Assembly: GCA_905250885.1 (NCBI GenBank)
Contig: CAJNOQ010000800.1
Location: forward strand, 1 to 40,863
Length of the DNA stretch: 40,863 bases
Reading direction: 5' to 3'
From: Didymodactylos carnosus
Taxonomy: Eukaryota > Rotifera > Eurotatoria > Philodinida > Philodinidae
The notes under the pieces are model-generated. The model worked only from the letters and a program-made list of their open reading frames with translations, did no database searches and had not been told where the DNA came from. Shown piece by piece: positions 1-7,912 of the stretch; the first letter of the stretch is position 1, and each line of letters begins with the position of its first letter. The position numbers were made by a program, and so were the translations under genes.

Positions 1-196
1 TTCTTAAGATAGCTGAGACGCTGATTTCATCATGTTTTACCCGGTTTTCTCTTCGGGAACATAATGCAATCAGGGTCAATCATTCACCTCAGACTCATTT
101 TGAAGTTGAGATCAAAACTTGTACACAGCAGTTTTATTAACACGCCCTCTCTTTGTCTAAAACATGATGAAATCAGCGTCTCAGCTATCTTAAGAA
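1..196. repeat. Inverted repeat (39-bp perfect arms) at window edge
   Basis: Bases 1-39 are the exact reverse complement of 158-196, separated by a 118-bp spacer. The left arm begins at the first base of the window, so the element may continue upstream and its true ends and any target duplication cannot be seen. No coding content is convincing inside it. It is probably part of a foldback or MITE-type element, like the other inverted repeats in this window. Confidence 0.85.
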
Positions 197-692
197 ACAT
201 TCCTTTGAAGAGACGCTTTTATATCAAAAGTTGTTGCTTTTCATTCTTTTTTGTGCTTAGCCCTTTGAGTCCCGATTTTTTATTCTTTTGAATTGTACAT
301 AATTTTGTTCATTCATGTTCAAAAATTATAAGAAATGTAAAAAAAGTTGATATATATGGATACTGAAGGTACAAAGTTTAATTTTGGAAAAGTTTGGAAA
401 AATATAGAAATTTTAAATTGACATACGTCGTTCCTTTAGATATTATTTAGTTTCGAAGAAAAAGCCCCTGGTAACTATAGGTACCGCCGGGACTCAAAGG
501 GTTAGTTAATCTGTGAAAGAGATGTGTCTCGAAACAAAACTTGTCCAAAAATCCGATACTGTAACTTTGTGACTAGCGAAAATGAGTCTTATTTAGATAA
601 GGGAACAGAGAGCTGAATTTGCCGTGTACATCTTCTGAATTGACTACCTGCCTCTTTATTCATACTGATTTTTTCAAAAAATACAATTTTTT

Positions 693-838
693 GTGTTTGG
701 GACTCCCACGGGACTTTTTGTGGAGTCCTGCAGGACTCTCTATGGATTTTTTGAGAAAAAAGACTCCCACGGGAGTCCCGTGGAACTCCATCGAGACTCC
801 CGCGGGACTTCTGCCGGGAGTCTCGATTAGGGACCCGT
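693..838. repeat. Array of GGGACTCC/GGAGTCCC dyad words
   Basis: About 145 bp contain roughly eight copies of a short dyad word in both orientations (gggactccc, ggagtcc, gggagtccc, gagactccc), interrupted by an A/T stretch. The tract is much richer in GC than its flanks. Apparent short ORFs here on both strands are by-products of the repeat. It directly abuts the foldback that follows and may be part of it, or a separate insertion that replaced the left end of that foldback. Confidence 0.7.
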
Positions 839-840
839 AA

Positions 841-1165
841 AAAACGTTTAAAGGGTATAACCATTTGAACCGTATCATAATTGTTTAAAAGTTTCTTATT
901 CTTATCAAAAAACTAATTTTCTAATTCTAAAATACGGCTAAATTATGTTCTGAAAAACGATTGAGGTTTCTTCATGTCACAAAAAACCCTTTCAGGTATT
1001 TTAAAATACCAAATAAATTCAGGGTTTTTTAAATCACGGCTTTTTCGAATTCTAAAAATACCTAAAGGGTTTTCTGATAAAAGTAAAAAACGTTTAAACA
1101 GTTATGATATGGTTCAAATGGTTATACCATTTTCCGTATTTTAAAATACCTTTATTTTTAGAGAG
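841..1165. mobile_element. Foldback element with CTCTCTAAAAA-type right end
   Basis: The left arm around 846-900 and right arm around 1085-1128 are inverted copies; the 18-bp core at 854-871 matches 1111-1128 exactly. A 16-bp perfect palindrome (ggtattttaaaatacc) lies near the centre at 995-1010. The right end, ttttagagag at 1156-1165 followed by TA, matches the ends of the elements at 31205-31610 and 39673-40148. The matching left terminus is missing; the GGGACTCC array stands in its place. No coding capacity is visible. Confidence 0.65.
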
Positions 1166-1214
1166 TACAGGAATCATATCGAACATTTTTCTATATATCG
1201 TAAAAATAAAATGA

Positions 1215-1555
1215 TATAGATGAAATACCATATCACCGGAAAAAAAATAAATTTTTGAGTTACTGAAAAGTGCTTTTTCGTATTCAGCACACTCGATAAT
1301 CCCGAAGATTTTCTATTTTTGGCGAACGGTAGGTACTTTCAAAAGTTTAGGAAAAAATTTCAAACTTGTTCAAATTGTTCTCTCATGGAAATGTTTTGCA
1401 CTATTTTGTTCAAAATTTTTCGTAACCTTTTGGAAGTACCCCTCGCCAAAAATAGATAATCTTCTGGGTTATCGAATGTGCTGAATACGAAAAAGCGCTT
1501 CTCAGCAACTCAAAACCAACTTTATGTTTTTGTTCTGGTAATATGTACAGAGCTT
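1215..1555. repeat. Long imperfect inverted repeat, dispersed family
   Basis: The arm at about 1253-1340 is the reverse complement of 1432-1515 at roughly 85-90% identity by eye, and weaker pairing continues outward. The shared word is cgtattcagcacactcgataa. A third, single-arm copy lies at 25985-26060 (gagttatcgagtgtgctgaatacg), so this is a dispersed repeat family. There is no coding content. Confidence 0.75.
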
Positions 1556-1559
1556 CCAT

Positions 1560-2070
1560 TTCAGCAAGTTTGTAGCCAAAAGCAGAACGAAAAATAATTA
1601 TTTTGAACGCGGTCCCATGCAACAAAATGTGATCGAAATGTACGTTCTAATGCTTCAAAATGTCATATTTCGTTTTGTATCTAGTAGTTTTAGCTTTGAA
1701 CGTGTTGTCTGGCGCAAAAGCCGAATTTATTAAAACTTCACCAGAAAGGGAGCAGATTTTACTGAAGTTTTCACCAAAAGTTTTCTAGACATCTTTTGGA
1801 AAGCCCAGGATCCAGGGGTTTCATACTTTTAGAGAAAGTAATTTAGTCACTTTGTAGAGAGGATCGAATTACATGTACCTGCCACGTTTGGTTTTGAATG
1901 GACAAAATTTTCGTGATAAAATACTTAATTAACCATTTAATGGCAAAGGGGTCACATGAGTGCGTTATTCCATCGCAAAAGGATAGACGTCGTTTAAGAC
2001 ACTACTACCAGGAACAGTGATTTACTGTTGCTCATATTTTGCAAAAAAAAGTGACTAAACAAAAAAAAGA
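1560..2070. other. Non-coding stretch downstream of the ART-TPR gene
   Basis: No ORF with codon-like structure and no recognisable RNA gene is seen. Together with the repeats on its left it separates the window edge from the 3' end of the minus-strand ART-TPR gene. Confidence 0.4.
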
Positions 2071-2074
2071 AGAA

Positions 2075-2160
2075 CAAAAACCCTGCAAAAACACATAATG
2101 TCTGTCGACATAAAAAATAAAAATCCCTGAACAAATGCATGATGTCTATCGACATAAAAA
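2075..2160. repeat. Two-copy near-tandem duplication (about 42 bp)
   Basis: The segments around 2075-2116 and 2120-2160 are imperfect direct copies. Each carries a ccctg box and then a block reading atgtctRtcgacataaaaa. They lie beyond the probable polyadenylation signal of the ART-TPR gene. Confidence 0.6.
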
Positions 2161-2294
2161 CTTGAAGCTTAGACAAGTTTAATTTCATATTAAATATAAA
2201 CACATTAAACATCATAATAATACATATTTTTTTGTTAATGCAATAATTTTCTCGCATTTTGTGTATAAACCATCGACGTCATATGTGGTACAAA

Positions 2295-2300
2295 TTTATT
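2295..2300 (-). promoter_or_regulatory. Probable polyadenylation signal (AATAAA) of the ART-TPR gene
   Basis: The plus strand reads tttatt, which is AATAAA on the minus strand, about 105 bp past the stop codon of the ART-TPR gene. That distance suits a short 3' UTR. The hexamer is common in AT-rich DNA, so this rests on position only. Confidence 0.4.
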
Positions 2301-2404
2301 CACATAGTGTCAGTGATACATAGTAGAAATGCCAAAAGCACTATTGTTATCTGAAAATCTATCACAAGTGCCGCCCGTAGCCGTATTTCCTATGAAGCAA
2401 TGTT

Positions 2405-5308
2405 TCAAGAATACGAACTACTCTCAACAGACATATTTACTGTATCCATCAGCTCATATGTTTTTTGTAGATCGGGATGAGTTGGTGATAGTCTCTTTTG
2501 CTGTATAAGAGTCACTTTCTTTAGATATTTTTGAGCCTCTGAAAAGTTTTGGTCATAGTAATGTATTAGAGCGATATTATAACAACTGATTGCTATGTCT
2601 AAATGATCGTGAGCTAATGTACGAGTTCTTATATCGAGTGCTGATTTATAGCAGTCCAATGCTTTTTTATTTTCACCATTCTTCTGATAAATTATGCCAA
2701 TATTATTCAAACTTGTGGCTATGTCTGGGCTGTCTTCAGGCAAAATCTTTCGTCGTATCTTTAATGCTCGATCATGGTATCTTAGAGCATGTCTAAAATC
2801 ACCGAGATCATCGTATACAGCTCCAATATTATTTAAGATCCATGCTGTTTCGGAATTATCATTTTCACACGTTGATTTCTTTCTTATTAATAAGACCTTT
2901 TTGTAAATATCGAGCGCCAATCCTAGTTCACCTTGTTTATGATAAATAATACCGATATTACTTAATATCTGTGCTTTAATTTCTGGCGCATATTTTTCAC
3001 TTCGTTTCAAAGCATCCATATGACACTCGAAGGCTAGATTGAGATCGTCCATTTTCTGATAGATAATACCAATGCTGTTCAATGTTGTTGCTATATCAAT
3101 ATGCTGATATGGTAGCACTTTCTCTTGAATTTTTAACGATCTACGATAATAGTGTAATGCTCGACGATATTTACTCTGAGAAGTATAAACGTTTCCGATA
3201 TAACTCAATGTCATGGCAATATCGGCGCTCTGATTCGACAAACTTTGTAGTATGTTCAACGCCTTTAAATGATGGTTCAGAGCTTCTTCGCTCTTATTCT
3301 GTTGGTTGTATACTGCTCCTATATTATTTTCACACATAGCTATATTTGACTGTTGATTCGTTTTTTGTTCGTAGATACGCTGAGCTTTTTCGAATGATGA
3401 TAATGATTTTTCCAACTGACTTTTCTTGTGATAAATGAGCCCAACGTTATTCAAACTACTAGCCAAATCTAAGTGGTTTGCAGGTAATAATTTTTCTCGT
3501 ATACGTAGACCTTCCATGTAATAGTCAGCAGCAAGATCATAATGGCCCATGTTAAAGTAACACAGGCCAATATTATTGAAATTAGTGGCGAGATTTAAAT
3601 GATCGGTTGTTGGTAAACATGTTTTGTATAATTGTGACGCTTGTAAAAAATACTTTAATGCCAACTCGTAGTTACAGTCTTTGTTGACATAGATTAACCC
3701 GATACAATCGTACGCGTGTGCAATAAATAACTGATTTGTCTCCGAATTTTGTTTGTATATTTTTAGAACGTCAAAATGATAGTCTAGTGCCAGATCATAT
3801 TGATGCTTGTCTTGATAAATCAATCCAAGATTATTCATTGTACGTGCCAAATCAAGTTGATTAGGCTTTGAATCTTGTTTTAATACGTTGTACGCTTTTT
3901 TAAAGTCTTTTAAAGCTTCATCTAATTGACCTTGGTGATATTTAGCACGACCTAAATTCGTATAAATCGATGCTTTATCGTCAACAACGTTGGCATTCAG
4001 TAGATTTTCAAAATACATCTGGGATTTTTTGTATTCTCCCATCTCTGCAAAAAGCATACCAAACAATAAAACGACATTGCCTTTTTCCATTTCTCGACGA
4101 TTAATATCAATGTATTTTTGAACGATATGCTTTGCTTCATTCGTCAATGCCATTTTGATATTCCATATTTGTGTGCCATTATCATATTGCACGCTCAAAA
4201 TCTTAAATGTCGAACCCAAATCAAACAAAACTTCTTCTTCTTCACTAAAAATACTGTAAGCTGTAACATCAGCAAAAATACAATCGTTCAATCTTGTATC
4301 GGCAGAAATTTCAAATAAAACGGGTTGAATGCCGTTTGAACGTTTAGAAATTTTTGACGCAAACTGAAGCGCCATGTTACGATTACGACTTGTTGATAAA
4401 TATCCATTTGTCGATATCAATTTACCAATATTGGTTTGAAATTTTTCTAATTCATCACGGGTTAGTTTTAAACCACGGTAGAGAGTTATTACTTGCTCAT
4501 GCCGTTGAATTTGTCGTAATATTTCATGTTCACGAGCAAGTCTCTCACATAAATCTTTTATGTAGAATCGAAATGTATATAATAGTTCAATATCTTCTGT
4601 TCGAAGGGCTTTATTCACTAATCTGTATATAAAACATTGTCTCGTATACCATTCAATTGTTTCTTCCTTGTTATAGGTCAATCTGAATTCTTCTATCACA
4701 TTCAATTCTTCAATGTTTCCTCTAAAGTAATATCGACATTTATCAATCATTTCCATTTTTGATTCTTCCGTATCTGGCATTTGTAACAGGACATCTTTAA
4801 ATAGCTGAAACCATAAGAATGACACTGATTCCTTGGTCAAATCTCTAATTGATTTTTGTTCGTTGAATAAATTGAACGTTTCCCGTTGTTTAAGAACCAT
4901 GTCTATGTTTGTTTGGATGCTCTGAATCAGCTTTTCCTGATCAGTAAATATATGGACGATTTTTCGATATTTATCGATGAGATGTTGATAATTTTCTTGG
5001 TGAAGACAAAAGACAAAGATCAAATCGACTTGTTCCAAGGGGTGAATTTTTTCAAGAATTTGTTCTGCATATGCACCGGATACTATCAAGAATATTTTTT
5101 CCTTCTTGATGGAGAGAATGTAATCTTGACACGGTTTAATCTCAGTATATAACAGAACATGATCAGCTATTTCACGTAGTATACTTTTGGTAGAATCATC
5201 AATATTTTTATCTAACCATATCAACGTAAGATCTTCTTTATTTTCAACCAACGAGTTCGGCTGCAATTCCACAGCGTTTGATAATCGCTTTGTACCATTA
5301 TTCCCCAT
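2405..5308 (-). CDS. ADP-ribosyltransferase (ART fold) fused to 13 TPR repeats
   Basis: Predicted arginine-type mono-ADP-ribosyltransferase that would move ADP-ribose from NAD+ to a protein. Numbering here is from the upstream ATG at 5344, which gives 979 residues. Residues 35-150 form an alternating hydrophobic/charged region (LIWLDKNID, KIFLIVSG, VDLIFVFC) that looks like an alpha/beta domain I cannot name. Residues 165-400 are the ART domain with all three signature elements: R290 in LYRG, the STS at 317-319, and the ExE E369/E371 in EEEEVLF. Residues 424-955 hold thirteen TPR units of 42-44 residues of the kinesin-light-chain type (NNIGxxY...A..Y...L.I), probably binding a protein partner. 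I prefer the ATG at 5308 (967 residues): a strong acceptor, tttattttacattag, ends two bases before it, and the product then starts MGNNGTK, which fits N-myristoylation. No internal introns and no damage are seen. The architecture is abundant in bdelloid rotifers; the target is unknown. Confidence 0.9.
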   Translation of the reverse strand: MGNNGTKRLSNAVELQPNSLVENKEDLTLIWLDKNIDDSTKSILREIADHVLLYTEIKPCQDYILSIKKEKIFLIVSGAYAEQILEKIHPLEQVDLIFVFCLHQENYQHLIDKYRKIVHIFTDQEKLIQSIQTNIDMVLKQRETFNLFNEQKSIRDLTKESVSFLWFQLFKDVLLQMPDTEESKMEMIDKCRYYFRGNIEELNVIEEFRLTYNKEETIEWYTRQCFIYRLVNKALRTEDIELLYTFRFYIKDLCERLAREHEILRQIQRHEQVITLYRGLKLTRDELEKFQTNIGKLISTNGYLSTSRNRNMALQFASKISKRSNGIQPVLFEISADTRLNDCIFADVTAYSIFSEEEEVLFDLGSTFKILSVQYDNGTQIWNIKMALTNEAKHIVQKYIDINRREMEKGNVVLLFGMLFAEMGEYKKSQMYFENLLNANVVDDKASIYTNLGRAKYHQGQLDEALKDFKKAYNVLKQDSKPNQLDLARTMNNLGLIYQDKHQYDLALDYHFDVLKIYKQNSETNQLFIAHAYDCIGLIYVNKDCNYELALKYFLQASQLYKTCLPTTDHLNLATNFNNIGLCYFNMGHYDLAADYYMEGLRIREKLLPANHLDLASSLNNVGLIYHKKSQLEKSLSSFEKAQRIYEQKTNQQSNIAMCENNIGAVYNQQNKSEEALNHHLKALNILQSLSNQSADIAMTLSYIGNVYTSQSKYRRALHYYRRSLKIQEKVLPYQHIDIATTLNSIGIIYQKMDDLNLAFECHMDALKRSEKYAPEIKAQILSNIGIIYHKQGELGLALDIYKKVLLIRKKSTCENDNSETAWILNNIGAVYDDLGDFRHALRYHDRALKIRRKILPEDSPDIATSLNNIGIIYQKNGENKKALDCYKSALDIRTRTLAHDHLDIAISCYNIALIHYYDQNFSEAQKYLKKVTLIQQKRLSPTHPDLQKTYELMDTVNMSVESSSYS

Positions 5309-5330
5309 ATCTAATGTAAAATAAATGATA
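5309..5330 (-). promoter_or_regulatory. Splice acceptor immediately before the ART-TPR start codon
   Basis: On the minus strand a pyrimidine-rich tract ending in acattag lies just upstream of atATGGGG. It may be the 3' end of an intron in the 5' UTR, or a spliced-leader trans-splicing site; bdelloid rotifers are known to trans-splice. If used, the in-frame ATG at 5344 would be intronic and not the start. Confidence 0.5.
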
Positions 5331-5344
5331 GAAAATCTCTTCAT

Positions 5345-6756
5345 TCATTACAATGTCTGTTTACCTGCCCTTGAATGTTCAATTACATTTCTTTCTAAAT
5401 TTTTGATATTCGTGCGTATATGAAATTATTAATCGTATTCTGTTAAGAAAAATTAATAATATTGTATGACTATCATAACGTATAAATTAATCAAGCGTAA
5501 CATTTGAAAGGCTTTTTATCTATTTCTATCGTATAATGATCAGAAAATTAATTTTTTATTATGACACGTGTATAAGATACTAACAAAAGGACATATCACA
5601 AGGCAAAGAAAAACTGTTTCTAAAACTCTCTCTTCTAGAATCTAGCTCTTCTGAATGTCAGTTCAATAAAGTATAAATTTGAAGAGGAAAAAGACGGATT
5701 TATCTTTCATTTGATTAAATTGTTCCTATCTTGTATAAAGCACTCATAAATATATTGTTTTACTCTATATATGATTTAATTCTTTTCTCATCTTCTAATG
5801 TCTCGTACAAGGCTTAGAAGTATATTTATTAAACCAAGTTTTAACAGAGAAATATTTTGATTGTTGACAAAAGAAATTCGTCACATCTATCGTTCAATTG
5901 TCACTCTACTTTCTAGGAGGCTCAATTTCGATTCTAGTGCGACTCGTACACGTATGAAGTGTGTCAAATTCTTGATAAGAGTCAATGACTAATAAACTAA
6001 TAAAACTTGTACTGCTTGACTTACATGACAATAACAGATAAGTCTGAAACCATGGTAAGTGAGTTCAGGCATTATAAATTACCGAATGTGGGTGTTGAAA
6101 AATAAAGAATATATTCTCTTGAATGTTTTTTCTTTTTTGTCTAACAATTTGAAATTACTAACTCCCCGTTAAGGATCTTAAATAATGAATCCATCTTATA
6201 ATGTTCTGATACAAAAATTTCATTTATTTGTGTAAGCGATATTTGAATTACACATTTTGCAGCGCATGATGAGTTATAACAGCTAAATTTCCATTTTTTA
6301 TGTCGATATCATGAGTCTAACTGACTGACTGATTTTGATCATATTTCTTGGCATAGTTTTTGAGAAAAAAAGTTGAAAATGTTAATTTCACGGCAAGCCA
6401 AGTTACGGAAAGTCAGTTTTCTTATGAAAACTTTGTTAATTCTGTCTATTTTTACATAAAGTCAATTAAATTGAGTCAGTATCGTGGCGAAGATAAAGGA
6501 GAACAGCGACGTATTTTCACGATTACTCGCTCACTTGACCCTTTGCAGAAGGTCCTGTCACAGCACTAGAAAGAGTCAGGCTTTAGATATCCGGCAAACA
6601 TGTTTTTTTTCTTTGATTTTGATTTGATTCGATGTTTATTTTGACAGAAACAGAACAAAATACCGATGTTGTTATATGTCTGGGAAGTAGAAAAGGGAAT
6701 TTTAAAAACTCTTATAAACTCCTCTAACAAAAAGATAGAGAAACAAACATCTACAA
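5345..6756. other. Intergenic, 5' flank of the ART-TPR gene
   Basis: AT-rich DNA with no convincing exon. The gene's promoter and any 5' UTR exon should lie here, but I see no distinctive motif. A 69-codon open frame at 6360-6569 (plus) ends in a more complex-looking segment but has no recognisable family. Confidence 0.4.
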
Positions 6757-6957
6757 GGAATTTCTACATCTCTAGCCATTCTCGAAGTTTTTGTTTAAAT
6801 TGTCGAAGACCATTAACAAGAATCACCTTTCAGGTAGATCGTTCCATTTAACTGCCGTCCGAAAGAAGAACGAAGAGGCAACATGAGCCTTAGTAGCTGT
6901 CTTACAGAGAACGACTCTAGAATGATTCAATCGCTCCGAGTGATGATGCACCAAAGG
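6757..6957 (-). pseudogene. Decayed C-terminus of a non-LTR retrotransposon reverse transcriptase
   Basis: On the minus strand the translation contains NHSRVVL, then SSFFFRTAVKWNDLPE, which resembles the 'SFFPRTIRLWNSLP' block near the end of many LINE-type reverse transcriptases. A stop and a frame change follow. A second frame then gives QFKQKLREWLEM and a stop, matching the usual final block (FKxxLxxWL). The frameshift and stop show that it is dead. The remaining pol region is not found upstream, so only the 3' tail was inserted or kept. The clade cannot be fixed from this little sequence. Confidence 0.6.
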
Positions 6958-7626
6958 TTTTGAAACCTATCCATTTCTAAGTTTTGAAAAAGTTAAACTT
7001 CTGAGCCGAGAATCAAAAAACAACTTTCAATACACCGTTGAAACGAATGAGAAAGGATGGTTATTTGCATATATTGAAGCGGAACTAAAATATTTCAGGT
7101 GATTTTCAAAACTTTGAAAATTTCTCGATTAGAAATCCTCTTTTCTTTTTCGAATAAAAGTTTGACGGAACAAAACATTTTTTTAATTCTACGAAAATTT
7201 AGACACTGCAGAAGTTTGCAGCGTTTTTTTTATTTAAAAAGCCATACATGAACTAATTCCCAGTCATTTGTTACGCTTTCAAAATAATAAGAAAAATGCT
7301 ATCAGTTATTGTGTACTGACTAATCGAGTTCACAAAAAAACGACTGAACCGTGGAGTCAGATGCCCCAAGGTTAGATCTTGCTGATATACCATCAAACAG
7401 TCAATGCAATTACTCGTTTAAATAGAGCACATAATAAATTAAATAATAAACGTTGCATTTGCGTAGGCGTGTAACCATTTTGTCATACTATGTTACAACA
7501 GTATCATAGAATTTAATCCTTGCAATCTATAATCAAACAAATCTCACGTTAGACATGGTCATTGCTTTTCTATCTTTCCACATTATTCTCACGCATAGAA
7601 CGCATGGTCTGTTAATTTATTGCACG
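6958..7626. other. Non-coding stretch
   Basis: AT-rich DNA between the LINE remnant and a hAT-type MITE. No ORF, repeat or RNA gene that I can support. Confidence 0.35.
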
Positions 7627-7912
7627 ATTGTACCCAGGGGCGTAACGAGGGCTCAAAAGCAGGGAGGGTCAGTTCTATCTGAATAATATTGATGATTGGT
7701 TAGTGGTTTTTTTCAAAGTCGGTTTTGAAGTTATTTCAACGTTTAATGGGGTGAATTAAAAAATTTTTCCTGTTATTCGCATAAAATTACTGCTACTACG
7801 CAGGAAAAGAAGATTTATCGTATTTTGCTGCGGAAAAAGCAAACATTTTCAAAAGTAGGAGGAGATCAACCCTCCTCTCCTCCCCCGCGGTCGCTACGTC
7901 TCTGATTGTATC
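7627..7912. mobile_element. Non-autonomous hAT-type element (copy A) with 8-bp target duplication
   Basis: The element spans 7635-7904 (270 bp). It opens with CAGGGGCGTAACGAG and closes with the inverted, imperfect counterpart cgctacgtctctg. The flanks are attgtacc (7627-7634) and attgtatc (7905-7912), an 8-bp direct repeat with one mismatch. The length fits hAT integration, and ends starting CAG are usual for hAT. No transposase is encoded. A second copy in the opposite orientation lies at 32359-32528 and lacks about 90 bp of the interior. Confidence 0.75.

Noticed and set aside
693..838. CRISPR-like array
   Set aside because: Repeat words are short, inverted and degenerate with no regular spacers, and the genome is eukaryotic.
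589..878. Three overlapping short frames with Pro/Arg/Gly-rich products
   Set aside because: All derive from the GGGACTCC dyad array, which stays open on both strands because of its composition.
1994..2257. 87-codon Phe-rich frame on the minus strand
   Set aside because: Low complexity, spans the tandem duplication and the 3' flank of the ART-TPR gene; no start or splice context.
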